Source: Streptomyces anulatus
GTDB taxonomy: Bacteria > Actinomycetota > Actinomycetes > Streptomycetales > Streptomycetaceae
Length of the DNA: 64,000 nucleotides
NCBI RefSeq assembly: GCF_014650675.1
Contig: NZ_BMVK01000007.1
Span: 1-64,000 of the forward strand
Reading direction: 5' to 3'
Positions 8,681 through 17,848 of the stretch are shown in pieces. The position numbers and the translations under genes are program-made. Each line of letters opens with the position of its first letter. Positions within the stretch are counted from its first letter, which is position 1. The notes beneath the pieces were generated by a model. That model did not search any database. It had not been told where the DNA came from and saw nothing but the letters and a program-made list of their open reading frames with translations.

Positions 8681-8856
8681 CGGTCGGGGTCTTCGCCGTC
8701 GCACGTGCGGTCGAGAGTAACGCGACCCGGAGCGCCCCCGGCGGGCCCCGGCGCACCCCCTTCACACCCCCGTGCGCCGGATTCGGCGGCGGCCGCCCGG
8801 GCATCGATGGGACGACCCGTAACAGTGCCGTACGTCCGACCGGGGGGAGGCGCGCC

Positions 8857-9450
8857 GTGCACGGAGGGGCCCTGACCGGCTGGCTGCTGATGGCGTTGTG
8901 CGCGGTGAGCGGCGCCTACTGCCTGCTGCGCGCCCGCTCGGGGACGCCGCAGGAGCGCCGCACCGCACGCTCGGAGGCGCTCATGGGTTTCGGCATGGCG
9001 GCGATGGCCGTTCCGGCCGCGGTGCTGTCGCCCCCGGACTGGGCCTGGGCGGTGTACGCGGTGCTCTTCGGCGTGGCCGCGCTGCGGGCCCTGCTGCCCG
9101 CCCTGCGCGGCGGCCACCATCTGCACCATCTCGTCGGCTCGCTGGCCATGGTCTACATGGCCGTGGCGATGGCCCCCGCGGTCACGGGCAGCGGTGGGGG
9201 CGGGCATGCCGGGCACGGGGCGGCCGCAGGCGCCGGCGGCATACCCCTGCTGACCGGGGCGCTGCTCGTCTACTACGCGTTCTACGTGCTGGGCTCGGCC
9301 GGCCGTCTGCTGCCCGGGACCGTCCTGGCCACGGCCGGCGGCCGTGGACCGGGAGGGTTCGGGGGCGGAACGGACGGCCGGCCCGAGCTCACGACGGCCT
9401 GCCGGCTGACGATGGGCATCGGCATGTTCGCCATGCTGCTCACTCTGTGA
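8857..9450 (+). CDS. DUF5134 family integral membrane protein
   Basis: This 197-residue polytopic membrane protein has about six hydrophobic segments, a His-rich cytoplasmic or periplasmic loop (G-G-H-H-L-H-H-L) and a Gly/His-rich stretch around residue 115. It fits the actinobacterial DUF5134 family. The GTG start at 8857 follows an excellent GGGGGGAGG site. Histidine-rich loops hint at metal handling, but the function is unknown. It lies upstream of an M56 peptidase gene on the same strand, 98 bases away. Confidence 0.65.
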   Translation: MHGGALTGWLLMALCAVSGAYCLLRARSGTPQERRTARSEALMGFGMAAMAVPAAVLSPPDWAWAVYAVLFGVAALRALLPALRGGHHLHHLVGSLAMVYMAVAMAPAVTGSGGGGHAGHGAAAGAGGIPLLTGALLVYYAFYVLGSAGRLLPGTVLATAGGRGPGGFGGGTDGRPELTTACRLTMGIGMFAMLLTL

Positions 9451-9548
9451 GACGGGAAGTGGGACAGAACCCCCGGCAAACCGTGGTCTACGTCACTTGC
9501 CGGTCGAGGCCGTACCCCCGGTCGACCCGCCCCTCCTAAGCTGAAGCC

Positions 9549-10484
9549 ATGCTGGTCTCCCTCGCGCTGCTGCTGCTCGGTGCATTGACCGCCCTGGTGA
9601 CTCCCCGCGTGATGGCGCGCGCACGGTGGCCGGAGCGCGAGCCGGTCGTGGCCCTGTGGGTCTGGCAGTGCGTGGTGGCCGGGGTCCTCCTGTCGTTCGC
9701 CCTGTCCATGACGTTGAGCGCGGCCGCCGCCTGGCAGGCGGTGCGCGGCCACGTCTTCGCTCCCGCCCCGCACGCCGTCGTCGAGGCGTACGCCCTGGCG
9801 GCGTACGGGCCGTGGTCGGCGGTCATCGCGGTGCTGCTGGCGCTGGGCGGACTGTGGACCGGGGCGATGCTCCTGAGGGAGATCCGGCGGGCGCGGCGTC
9901 GCCGAAAGCAGCGCCGGGCGGAACTGCTGGTGCGTGCCCCGCTGATGCCGGGCGAGGAACCGGGCGCCGACCGTCTCGTGGTGCTGGAGGGCGAACGCCC
10001 CGACGCCTGGTGGCTGCCCGGCACGGCTCCGCAACTCGTCATCACGACCGCCGCGCTGGGCCGCCTGAAAGGTCGTCAGCTCGATGCCGTGCTCGCCCAT
10101 GAGCAGGGTCACGCCCAGGCCCGGCACGACTGGCTGCTGCACTGCTCCTCGGCGCTGGCGATCGGCTTCCCGCAGATCCCGGTGTTCGCCGCGTTCCGCG
10201 ACGAGATGCACCGGCTCGTCGAACTGGCCGCCGACGACGTGGCGTCACGCCGCTTCGGTCGGCTGACGACCGCGCTCGCCCTGGTCGGACTCAACGAGGA
10301 CCGTGGGGTGTTCGGCCCCTGCCCCACTCCGCACGCCCAAGTGCCCCTCCGGGTCAACCGGTTGCTGGCCCCGGTCGAGCGGCTGACGGCGGGCCGCAGG
10401 ATCCGGCTGACGGCCGCCGCCGCGCTGGTCCCGGTCGTCCCGGTGTTCGTGGCCTTCGTCCCGGGGCTCCGCGCGCTGGGTTAG
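9549..10484 (+). CDS. M56 family membrane metallopeptidase (BlaR1-like)
   Basis: This 311-residue protein has four likely transmembrane segments and a cytoplasmic zinc-protease core with H-E-Q-G-H (HExxH) near residue 183 and a downstream E-L-A-A-D-D-V-A third-ligand region. M56 peptidases such as BlaR1/MecR1 usually act in regulated proteolysis with a BlaI-type repressor; no such repressor gene is adjacent here. Many streptomycetes carry several of these orphan BlaR1-like proteases. Role in envelope stress is only an inference. Confidence 0.82.
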   Translation: MLVSLALLLLGALTALVTPRVMARARWPEREPVVALWVWQCVVAGVLLSFALSMTLSAAAAWQAVRGHVFAPAPHAVVEAYALAAYGPWSAVIAVLLALGGLWTGAMLLREIRRARRRRKQRRAELLVRAPLMPGEEPGADRLVVLEGERPDAWWLPGTAPQLVITTAALGRLKGRQLDAVLAHEQGHAQARHDWLLHCSSALAIGFPQIPVFAAFRDEMHRLVELAADDVASRRFGRLTTALALVGLNEDRGVFGPCPTPHAQVPLRVNRLLAPVERLTAGRRIRLTAAAALVPVVPVFVAFVPGLRALG

Positions 10485-10586
10485 GGCGCGCCCGGCGGCG
10501 ACTCCGACCGGGGCCGCGGGACCCGGCACGCCCTTGTCGCGCACCCGGGTTGGCCTTCGGGCCGTGTCCTCCGCGAGGATCACCCC

Positions 10587-11315
10587 ATGCCCTCCTCCCT
10601 CTTCCGCTTCCGCTCACCGGATCGCTCTCCCCGCATCGCCCCCGCCCTGTGGACCGGAGCCGTCGTCGGCGCGGCCGCACTGGTGCTGCTCGTGCTGGTG
10701 GCCGCGCGCTGGTCGCCGCTGATGTCGCTGGACCGGTCGGTCGCCGACGCGCTGCACCGGCACGCGGTGGACGACCCCGGTCTGGTCCAGGTGAGCCGGG
10801 TGCTGACGGACTGGGTGTGGGATCCCTGGACCATGCGCGCCCTGATCGCGGCGGTGGTGGTCGGCCTGTGGTGGCGGGGCGCACGCCCGCTCGCCCTCTG
10901 GCTGGCCGCGACGAGCCTGATCGCCTCTCTCCTCCAGCAGGGTCTGAAGGCGGCGGTGGACCGGGAGCGCCCGCAGTGGCCCGATCCGGTGGACTCGGCC
11001 CACTACGCGGCCTTCCCCTCCGGGCACGCCATGACGGCCGTCGTGAGCTGCGGGCTGCTCGTCTGGCTGGTGCGGCTGTACGGCGCGGGCCCCGTCGCCC
11101 GGGGCGCGGTGCTGGCCGTGGCGGTGGTCTCGGCGGTCGGTGTGGCGGCGACCCGGGTGTACCTGGGGGTGCACTGGCTGACCGATGTGGTGGGCGGTTC
11201 GCTGCTGGGGGTGGCCGTGGTGGCGTTGAGCGCCGCGGGGTACGCCCGGTACACGGCGGCCCGGGAGGGCGCTCTTGTCGGCGCGGGGACGGACCGGGAA
11301 GGATCGCGCCCATGA
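10587..11315 (+). CDS. PAP2 superfamily phosphatase, membrane-bound
   Basis: This 242-residue membrane protein contains the complete PAP2 phosphatase signature: K-A-A-V-D-R-E-R-P (motif 1), F-P-S-G-H-A (motif 2) and T-R-V-Y-L-G-V-H-W-L-T-D (motif 3), set between about five to six hydrophobic helices. It should dephosphorylate a lipid phosphate such as phosphatidate or undecaprenyl pyrophosphate at the outer face of the membrane. The ATG at 10587 has GAGGA upstream. The stop overlaps the start of the next gene, indicating cotranscription with the HAD hydrolase. Confidence 0.85.
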   Translation: MPSSLFRFRSPDRSPRIAPALWTGAVVGAAALVLLVLVAARWSPLMSLDRSVADALHRHAVDDPGLVQVSRVLTDWVWDPWTMRALIAAVVVGLWWRGARPLALWLAATSLIASLLQQGLKAAVDRERPQWPDPVDSAHYAAFPSGHAMTAVVSCGLLVWLVRLYGAGPVARGAVLAVAVVSAVGVAATRVYLGVHWLTDVVGGSLLGVAVVALSAAGYARYTAAREGALVGAGTDREGSRP

Positions 11316-12007
11316 TGATCCAGGGCGTGCTGTTCGACTTCTCCGGAACCCTGTTCCGTATCGAGCCGGTCCGGGACTGGCTCGACGCCGTCCTCCGTGA
11401 GGAGGGCGTCGACGTCACCCCGGAGGATTTCGAGCGGTACGTGAGCGGGCTCACGGAGGCCGGCGCGCTCCCCGGCGGCCCGTCCCCGGTCCGGGTCCCC
11501 GACCGGCTGGCCGGGGCGATGTCCCGCCGGGACCTGAGCGCCGCTCTGCACCGCGAGGCGTACACCGGTCTGGCCCGGGGCGTCGCCCTGCCCGGGCCGG
11601 GGCTGTACGACGCGCTGTACGACCGCCACATGCGGCCGGAGGCCTGGCGGCCCTATCCGGACGCCGCGGAGGTGCTGACGGGGCTGCGGAGGGCGGGAAT
11701 CGCGGTCTGTGTGGTCAGCAACATCGGGTGGGACCTGCGCCCGGTCTTCCGTGCGCACGGGCTGGACGCCCTGGTCGACGCCTATGTCCTGTCCTTCGAG
11801 CACGGGCTCCAGAAGCCCGACGCGGGGCTGTTCCGCATCGCCTGTTCGCTGATCGGCCGGGATCCGGCGGAGGTGGTCATGGTCGGTGACGACCGGGGCG
11901 CGGACGGGGGCGCGGCGGCCCTGGGCTGCGGGGTCCGGTTCGTGGACCATCTGCCGGTCGCGGAGCGGCCCGACGGCCTGCGTTCGCTGGGGCTGGTGCC
12001 GGGGTGA
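11312..12007 (+). CDS. HAD superfamily hydrolase
   Basis: This 231-residue HAD-fold phosphatase starts at ATG 11312, overlapping the PAP2 stop by 4 bases. Motif I is F-D-F-S-G-T-L, with the nucleophile Asp present but Ser in place of the usual second Asp of DxD. Motif II is V-V-S-N-I, motif III K-P-D-A-G, and motif IV V-G-D-D. The Ser substitution removes the usual acid/base residue, so catalysis may be slow or rely on another residue, although this variant recurs in actinomycetes. Small phosphorylated metabolite substrate, unknown. Confidence 0.8.
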   Translation: MMIQGVLFDFSGTLFRIEPVRDWLDAVLREEGVDVTPEDFERYVSGLTEAGALPGGPSPVRVPDRLAGAMSRRDLSAALHREAYTGLARGVALPGPGLYDALYDRHMRPEAWRPYPDAAEVLTGLRRAGIAVCVVSNIGWDLRPVFRAHGLDALVDAYVLSFEHGLQKPDAGLFRIACSLIGRDPAEVVMVGDDRGADGGAAALGCGVRFVDHLPVAERPDGLRSLGLVPG

Positions 12008-12103
12008 GGCCCGGAGCAGGCAACGGAGATCGGGCCGTGGTGTGAGGCATATCCCGCCGCGGAAGGGGTAGTGGCAGGCGTTCGTGGCCGTAGCCTGGTG
12101 GAC

Positions 12104-12280
12104 ATGTCCCCGATGTCGTCGTCCGTATCCGCGCGTTCCGCAGCCGAGGTCAACGCGGAGATCCGCGACCTGTGGCAGCGTTCGGGCGGGTGCCTGACGC
12201 CGCAGGACGAGGCGGAGTACCAGCGGCTGCTGGTGGAGTGGGCCGCCGCCACCGGCGGAAGCGTCCGCACCGCCGCCTGA
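12104..12280 (+). CDS. Small conserved actinobacterial protein
   Basis: This 58-residue acidic protein has an A-E-V-N-A-E-I-R-D-L-W-x-R-x-G-G helix, then an L-T-P-Q-D-E-A-E-Y helix and a V-E-W-A-A-A end. It resembles small conserved Streptomyces proteins I recall seeing as hypotheticals. The ATG at 12104 is one of two candidates (the other is 12113), with weak GGTGG upstream. No function can be assigned. Confidence 0.55.
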   Translation: MSPMSSSVSARSAAEVNAEIRDLWQRSGGCLTPQDEAEYQRLLVEWAAATGGSVRTAA

Positions 12281-12491
12281 CCGCCGCTCGCCGGTAGCGA
12301 GAGCCCGTACGGAGATCGCGCCCGATCCGGCGATCCCCCGCGTCGCCGGATCCGGGCGCACCCCCGGCGTGTCTCGTGGGACACGGCCGCGGACCGCGCC
12401 GGGGACCGGAGTTGCGGAGTCCGCCGGCGCAGGGATCCAGCATGTCCCCACCCGGCTCATCGGTCAATGAATTTCCGGCGGTACACGCGGC
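12281..12491. other. Intergenic stretch with no recognised gene
   Basis: About 210 bases 3' of the small conserved gene and 3' of the convergent LVIVD gene. I see no coding signature, no promoter that stands out and no repeat here. The stretch leads into the strong terminator hairpin that follows. Confidence 0.5.
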
Positions 12492-12539
12492 GGGGCCGGT
12501 GTCTTCCGGGCGGACGTCCGCCCGGGAGACACCGGCCCC
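12492..12539 (-). terminator. Very strong 24-bp hairpin terminator between convergent genes
   Basis: Bases 12492-12515 and 12516-12539 form a nearly perfect inverted repeat (one G-T pair, no unpaired spacer apart from the loop needed to turn). It lies 40 bases past the LVIVD gene stop and also downstream of the small conserved gene, so it could stop transcription from both sides. Confidence 0.85.
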
Positions 12540-12579
12540 TGCGTGCAGCGACAAGTGGACGTGCGGGACCCCTGACGGA

Positions 12580-14073
12580 TCAGCGGTCGAAGTAGTCCGG
12601 CTGCGTCTGCGCGTTGAGCTCGTCCAGCTCGACCCGCTCGGCCGGGTCGGTGCGCCGGTCATCGAGCTTCAGCACGTCGAAGCCCTTGGCGATGTCACTG
12701 GAGTAGATGTGACCGTTGTAGTAGTACGCCGACCAGGGGCCGGCCGTGGTGACCTGGTCCAGGGTGACCGGGCCGCGCTCGAAGAAGGCGATCTCCTTGG
12801 GCTTCGCCGAGTTGGTGAAGTCCCATACGGAGATGCCGCCCTGGTACCATGCCTGGACCATCAGGTCGCGGCCCTTCACCGGGATGATCGAGCCGTTGTG
12901 GGCGACGCAGACCTCGGCGTCGGCCTGGTGGCGGTCGATCTTGAAGTAGCTGCGGAAGACCAGCTTGCGCTTGTCGCCCTTGCCGACGATGTCGTAGATG
13001 CCGTCGGCGCCCCGCTCGGGTCCGATCTCCTCGTTGCAGGTGGCCGCACCGCCGCCACCGAGCTCGTCGGTGAAGACGACCTTGTTCGCACCCTGGTTGA
13101 AGGTCGCCGAGTGCCAGAACGCGAAGTTCACGTTGTCCTGGACGCGGTCGATGATCTTCGGGTGCTCCGGGTCCTCGATGGAGAACAGCAGACCGTCACC
13201 CATGCAGGCTCCGGCGGCGAGGTCCTTGGACGGCAGCACCGTGATGTCGTGGCAGCCGGTCGTCTTGGAGACGCCGGGGTTCTCCGGCGCGCCGGGGTTG
13301 CCGCCGTCCGGGAAGAGCACCGGGAAGTTGACGATCCGGGCCTTCTGGGGCGCCTTGACCGGCACCTTGATGATGGAGATCCCGTCGTGCGGCGGCTTGC
13401 AGTCCGGGAACGTCTCGTTGGGCGAGTACGAGGAGACGTACACGTACACGTTCTTCTTGCCGTCCGGCACCAGCGTGTGCGTGTGGGAACCGCAGGCGGT
13501 CTCCACGGCGGCGATGTACTTCGGCTGCCGCTTGTTGCTGATGTCGAAGATCTTCATGCCCTCCCAGGAGGACTTCTCCGTGGCGGGCTGGGAGGTGCTG
13601 GAGCAGGAGTCGTCGCTGCGCGAGGAGTCCGTCGACAGGAACAGCAGGTTCCCGGAGACCGAGATGTCGTTCTGCGAACCGGGGCAGAGGACCTGCGCGA
13701 CCGTCTTAGGCTTCTTCGGCTTGCTGATGTCGTAGATGACGAAGCCGTCGTAGTTGCCGACGTACGCGTACTTCCCCTGGAACGCGAGGTCCGTGTTGGT
13801 GCCCTTGAGGGCGCCCTTCGGCACGTTCGTCAGGTGCTTGATGTTGGAGCTGTGGACGATCTCGTCCACGCCGGGTATGTCACCACCGGTTATCGCGGCC
13901 CTGGCCTCGGCCTGCTCGCTCTTGGTGACGGAACCGCGCTCGGCCGGGGCATCGCCCGGGTCGGGGGTCGCGGCCGCTGTCGTGGCCGTCAGCAGCGTGG
14001 CGAGGAGTCCGGCTGCGGCTGCCACCGCGCCCAGACGTCTGCGCCGCACGCGGGTGGTGTGCAACGAGGTCAC
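12580..14073 (-). CDS. Secreted LVIVD-repeat beta-propeller protein
   Basis: This 497-residue exported protein opens with a twin-basic signal peptide (R-R-R-R-L-G followed by a long Ala/Leu-rich segment ending A-A-A at about residue 35). The body contains repeated blades of the form V-x-x-Y-D-I-S-x-x-x-x-P-K and several Cys residues, the LVIVD propeller pattern found in secreted actinobacterial proteins. H-T-H and H-D-I motifs may bind metal. It is divergent from the DUF305 lipoprotein gene over a 176-base spacer containing an unusually AT-rich patch near 14165-14185. Function unknown; a surface or scaffold role is inferred. Confidence 0.8.
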   Translation of the reverse strand: MTSLHTTRVRRRRLGAVAAAAGLLATLLTATTAAATPDPGDAPAERGSVTKSEQAEARAAITGGDIPGVDEIVHSSNIKHLTNVPKGALKGTNTDLAFQGKYAYVGNYDGFVIYDISKPKKPKTVAQVLCPGSQNDISVSGNLLFLSTDSSRSDDSCSSTSQPATEKSSWEGMKIFDISNKRQPKYIAAVETACGSHTHTLVPDGKKNVYVYVSSYSPNETFPDCKPPHDGISIIKVPVKAPQKARIVNFPVLFPDGGNPGAPENPGVSKTTGCHDITVLPSKDLAAGACMGDGLLFSIEDPEHPKIIDRVQDNVNFAFWHSATFNQGANKVVFTDELGGGGAATCNEEIGPERGADGIYDIVGKGDKRKLVFRSYFKIDRHQADAEVCVAHNGSIIPVKGRDLMVQAWYQGGISVWDFTNSAKPKEIAFFERGPVTLDQVTTAGPWSAYYYNGHIYSSDIAKGFDVLKLDDRRTDPAERVELDELNAQTQPDYFDR

Positions 14074-14249
14074 TGCGTCCTCCCTTGTCTCCGTTCGGGG
14101 TCGAACGGTTCATGAACCCCCGGCAGTATCGTCCCTCCCATGTACACATCAACAGATGGCAACACAGACGTAATAAAAGTTTTTGATCTTCGCCCGGTGG
14201 AAGCGTGTTAGGACGGTCTGCAACAAATCGTGTGGCACAGGAGGTCGCC

Positions 14250-14918
14250 GTGTTGATCCATCGCCGGTCCGCAACTTCGCGCTCAACCGCTCTCGCGGCG
14301 GCGGCGGTTGCCGCCGTGCTCGTCCTGGGAGCCTGTGACTCGGGCAGCGGTGACGGAGCGTCGGACAAGGCAGAAGACGCAGGTCCGGGCGTGGTCGCGC
14401 CCGGCAGACCGGGCGAGCCCGCCCGGACGCTCTCCGCCGAGGAAGCCGTCAAGGAGGCCGGTCAGGACACCGCCAACTCCGCCGACTTCCGCTATGCGCG
14501 GATGATGATCGAACATCACGGCCAGGCGCTCGTGATGACCGGACTCGTCCCGGAACGGGCCTCCGCCGACACCGTCAAACGGCTCGCGGACCGCATATCG
14601 GCAGGCCAGAAACCGGAGATCGGCGCGATGGAAGGATGGCTGAAAAGGAACGGCGGCGACCGGCGCAAGGAGCACCACGACCACACCGGGATGCCCGGCA
14701 TGGCGACCGACGCCCAGCTCGAGAAGTTGCGCGCCGCCGAGGGCAAGGCCTTCGACAAGCTCTTCCTGGAGCTGATGATCACCCACCACCAGGGGGCGAT
14801 CACCATGGCCACGGAGGCGCTCACCGAGGGGAACGACGTCATCGTCGAGGAGATGGCGAGCGACGTGGTCGCCCAGCAGACCGTGGAGATCAACCGGATG
14901 CGCGGGCTGATGGACTGA
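14250..14918 (+). CDS. DUF305 lipoprotein
   Basis: This 222-residue protein has a lipobox (L-V-L-G-A-C near residue 29), so it should be anchored to the outer face of the membrane. Two DUF305 half-repeats carry the paired histidine motifs M-M-I-E-H-H-G-Q-A and M-I-T-H-H-Q-G-A, plus an H-H-D-H-T-G-M-P-G-M stretch. This His/Met richness is typical of the family and suggests copper or other metal binding. The GTG at 14250 follows CAGGAGG. It is paired divergently with the LVIVD protein gene, an arrangement common in Streptomyces. Confidence 0.87.
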   Translation: MLIHRRSATSRSTALAAAAVAAVLVLGACDSGSGDGASDKAEDAGPGVVAPGRPGEPARTLSAEEAVKEAGQDTANSADFRYARMMIEHHGQALVMTGLVPERASADTVKRLADRISAGQKPEIGAMEGWLKRNGGDRRKEHHDHTGMPGMATDAQLEKLRAAEGKAFDKLFLELMITHHQGAITMATEALTEGNDVIVEEMASDVVAQQTVEINRMRGLMD

Positions 14919-15006
14919 GCCACTCGGCCGAGCGCCCCGTGCACCGGGCGGTGCAGATCGGCCCGGCGGTGCCATCCTGGAAAGAACCTCCGGGAAGAGG
15001 TGCGCC

Positions 15007-16386
15007 GTGCTCTCCGTCGCCGTCGTCGGTTCCGGTCCCAGCGGGGTCTACACCGCTCAGGCCCTGCTCCAGCAGTCGCTCGTACCCGATGTGCGCGTGC
15101 ACGTCCTGGACCGGCTGCCCACCCCGTACGGACTCGTGCGGTACGGGGTGGCCCCCGACCACGAGAAGATCAAGTCGCTGCAGAACAGTCTGCGGGCGGT
15201 GCTGGAGGACGACCGGGTCACCTTCGTGGGCAACGTCGGCGTCGGCGGGGCGGAAGGAGTCTCCCCCGCCCGGCTCGCGGAGCTGTACCACGCGGTCGTC
15301 TACTGCGTGGGGGCATCGGCCGACCGGGCGCTCGCGGTGCCGGGCGAGAGTCTGCCGGGCAGCTACTCCGCCACCCGCTTCGTCTCCTGGTACAGCGCCC
15401 ACCCCGATGTCGGCGCCGACCCGTTCGTCCTGGACGCCCGCTCGGCCGTCGTGATCGGCGTGGGCAACGTGGCGGTCGACGTGGCCCGGATCCTGGCGCG
15501 CGGCGCCGAGGAGCTGCGGGCCACCGACGTGCCCCGTGCGGCGCTCAGCGCGCTGGAGGACAGCCGCGTGCGCGACGTGCACATCGTGGGCCGCCGGGGC
15601 CCCTCCCAGGCCCGGTTCACCACCAAGGAGCTGCGGGAGCTGGGGGCGCTGCCCGGGGCACGGGTCGTCGTCGACCCGGCGGAACTCGCGCTCGACCCGG
15701 CGTACGCCGCTCCGGACGGCCTGCCCGGAGCGTTGCCGCTGCCCGCCGTGGTGCGGCGGAACCTGGAGGTCCTGCGCGGCTGGTCGGCGGCCGGGGAGCC
15801 GACGGCGGCCGATGCCGGGCGCCGCATCCGGCTGCGCTTCTTCCTGCGGCCGGTGGAGCTGCTGGAGCGCGACGGGCGGGTGGCCGGGGTGCGGTTCGCC
15901 CGGACGGCTCCGGACAGCGGGGGCGGGGTGCGGGACACCGGCGCGTACGAGGACGTCGAGGCCCAACTGGTCCTGCGGGCGGTCGGCTATCGCGGGGTGG
16001 AGCTGCCGGGGCTGCCCTTCGACCCGGTGCGCGGCACAGTGCCGCACTTGGCGGGCCGGGTGCTGCGGGACGGGACGCCGGCGCCGGGCGAGTACGTGGC
16101 GGGGTGGATCAAGCGGGGGCCGACCGGGGTGATCGGTTCGAACCGCTCCTGCGCCAAGGAGACGGTGACCTCGCTCCTGGAGGACGCGGCCGCGCTGAGG
16201 CGCCGCCCGGCGGCGGACGACCCGCTGGCCGTGCTGCGGGCGTGCGGGCTGCGGCCGGTGGAGTGGTCCGGCTGGCTGTCGATCGAGCGCGCGGAGGCGG
16301 AGCTGGGCCGTTCGCTGGGGCGCGGCCCCGTGAAGATCCCCGACTGGCCGGGGCTGCTGGCGGCGGCCCGGGACAGGGACCGCTGA
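15007..16386 (+). CDS. Ferredoxin/adrenodoxin-type NADP reductase (FprA-like)
   Basis: This 459-residue FAD- and NADPH-binding oxidoreductase matches the mycobacterial FprA/adrenodoxin reductase family. It has the FAD site V-G-S-G-P-S-G-V-Y near residue 7, the P-Y-G-L-V-R-Y-G-V-A-P-D-H motif characteristic of the family, NADP-site G-V-G-N-V-A-V-D-V-A-R-I-L, G-R-R-G-P-x-Q-A-x-F-T-x-K-E-L and the C-terminal G-W-I-K-R-G-P-T-G-V-I-G. It would pass electrons from NADPH to ferredoxin, for instance to serve P450s; no P450 is adjacent, but one lies in the cluster at 24256. GTG start behind GGGAAGAGG. Confidence 0.88.
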   Translation: MLSVAVVGSGPSGVYTAQALLQQSLVPDVRVHVLDRLPTPYGLVRYGVAPDHEKIKSLQNSLRAVLEDDRVTFVGNVGVGGAEGVSPARLAELYHAVVYCVGASADRALAVPGESLPGSYSATRFVSWYSAHPDVGADPFVLDARSAVVIGVGNVAVDVARILARGAEELRATDVPRAALSALEDSRVRDVHIVGRRGPSQARFTTKELRELGALPGARVVVDPAELALDPAYAAPDGLPGALPLPAVVRRNLEVLRGWSAAGEPTAADAGRRIRLRFFLRPVELLERDGRVAGVRFARTAPDSGGGVRDTGAYEDVEAQLVLRAVGYRGVELPGLPFDPVRGTVPHLAGRVLRDGTPAPGEYVAGWIKRGPTGVIGSNRSCAKETVTSLLEDAAALRRRPAADDPLAVLRACGLRPVEWSGWLSIERAEAELGRSLGRGPVKIPDWPGLLAAARDRDR

Positions 16387-16431
16387 ACAGCGCCCCGCCC
16401 ATGGGCCGGACAGACCGTGGCGGGGCCCCGG

Positions 16432-17184
16432 TCAGGATCCGCCGGACACGTCCTGGCCCTCCCGGGTCGCCACCACGAGCCGGGCGCGGGGGCTGCCGTC
16501 GGGGCGCAGGCCCAGTTCGGTCAGCGGCAGCAGCCGCACGACGAATCCGGCCTGCGTCAGGTCCTCCAGCACATCGCCGAGCCGGAACGTGCGGTAGTAC
16601 ATGACGAACCGCGGGCGCCACAGGGCGTTGCGCACCCGCATCGCCGCGTCGAAGCCGAACAGCGACCAGTAGGCGCGCGATCCCACCGGGGGCGGAGCGC
16701 CGAGCGGGAAGACGAACTGCCCGCCCGGCCGCAGCGATCCGTACACCTCGGCGAAGAGGCCGAAGCGTTCGGCGGGCAGGAAGTGGCCGAACGCGCCGAA
16801 GCTCAGGGCGAGATCGAAGGCGGGCGCGAAGGGCAGGGAACGGGCGTCGGCCCGCACCCAGTGCACCGCCGGCCCCTCGCTCCCGGGCGGGAGGGCGGCG
16901 CGGGCCTCGGCGAGCATGCCCGCGCTGAAGTCGACGCCGACCGCACGCTCCCGGCACAGCTGCCGGAGCACGCCGATCCCGGCGCCGGTGCCGCAGCAGA
17001 CGTCGAGTCCGGTGTCGAAGGGTCCGAGCTCGCGCACCGCCCGGGTGACGGCGTCGAGCACCCGGTCAGGGGTGCGGTAGGGCGTCTCGTCGAACTTCGG
17101 GGCGAGGAGGTCGTATCCGCGCTCGGTCGAGGAAAGCGCCTGAACGGCCAGTTCGCGCACGGTGGGGCCCTGTTTGGTGAACAT
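16432..17184 (-). CDS. Class I SAM-dependent methyltransferase
   Basis: This 250-residue protein has the Rossmann SAM-binding motif L-D-V-C-C-G-T-G-A-G (motif I, near residue 62), V-G-V-D-F-S as motif II and L-R-P-G-G-Q-F-V-F as motif III. It resembles UbiE-like small-molecule methyltransferases. The ATG at 17184 is preferred; a GTG one codon upstream is equally possible. No operon partner hints at substrate. Confidence 0.8.
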   Translation of the reverse strand: MFTKQGPTVRELAVQALSSTERGYDLLAPKFDETPYRTPDRVLDAVTRAVRELGPFDTGLDVCCGTGAGIGVLRQLCRERAVGVDFSAGMLAEARAALPPGSEGPAVHWVRADARSLPFAPAFDLALSFGAFGHFLPAERFGLFAEVYGSLRPGGQFVFPLGAPPPVGSRAYWSLFGFDAAMRVRNALWRPRFVMYYRTFRLGDVLEDLTQAGFVVRLLPLTELGLRPDGSPRARLVVATREGQDVSGGS

Positions 17185-17274
17185 CACGGGTCACCCTACC
17201 GACGCGGCGCACGCGTTGCGGCCGGTCATGGCCACGCTGCGGGGGCCGGGTGAGGGCCGGGCGGGGCGGGGGCG

Positions 17275-17709
17275 TCAACGTCCTTCGGAAAGTCGCCGCT
17301 TGAGGGTGATGGCGGTATCGGCGGCGTACGCCTGGGACCAGCTGCGGCCGGCCCCGGACTTCCAGGTGACGTGGACCGTGGAGCCGTCGGTCCGGGCGCT
17401 CTCCACGGTCATGGACCGGTCGCCGTCGCGGACGTCGCCGCGGCGCAGTTCGCCCGCCTCCACCGTGACGGGACGCTCCCCCGGCGCGTTCTCGGTCTCC
17501 TCGGCCGCCCGGAGGAGTACGGCGGCCAGCTCGCGGGCCGCCGCGGGGGTGCAGGACCAGACGAGCTCGCCGGCCGGGGGCGAGAGCCGGATGCCGACGC
17601 GGAGGCCCTGGCCTGCTCCCCGCTCGGCGACCACGACCGGTGCGGGCTCGCCCGCGGTGACCGTGACCGGCACCGGGTACCCGTCGGCGTCCGTGATCCC
17701 GCTGCCCAT
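17275..17709 (-). CDS. Hypothetical protein, 144 residues
   Basis: This soluble, beta-rich protein shows no domain I recognise. It has an A-A-A-R-E-L-A-A-V-L-L-R-A-A-E-E-T helix and a V-H-V-T-W-K-S-G strand. The ATG at 17709 with GAGGAG 8 bases upstream and the strong codon-position GC bias support a real gene. It has no overlap with its neighbours. Confidence 0.6.
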   Translation of the reverse strand: MGSGITDADGYPVPVTVTAGEPAPVVVAERGAGQGLRVGIRLSPPAGELVWSCTPAAARELAAVLLRAAEETENAPGERPVTVEAGELRRGDVRDGDRSMTVESARTDGSTVHVTWKSGAGRSWSQAYAADTAITLKRRLSEGR

Positions 17710-17848
17710 CGTCGTCTCCTCGGTGTCCCCGCGCCCGGCCCTGTCCGAGCCGTCGTCCGGCCGTCGCACGGCCTCCACCAGCATGTCAGCACCCGGCGGC
17801 GGGGCGCGCGAGCGGGGCGGGGGTGCCGAGCCGGCCGGGGGGCGGAGG

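Noticed and set aside
12376..14115. Long plus-strand open frame across the LVIVD gene
   Set aside because: Composition is that of an antisense shadow; the minus-strand gene has a signal peptide and propeller repeats.
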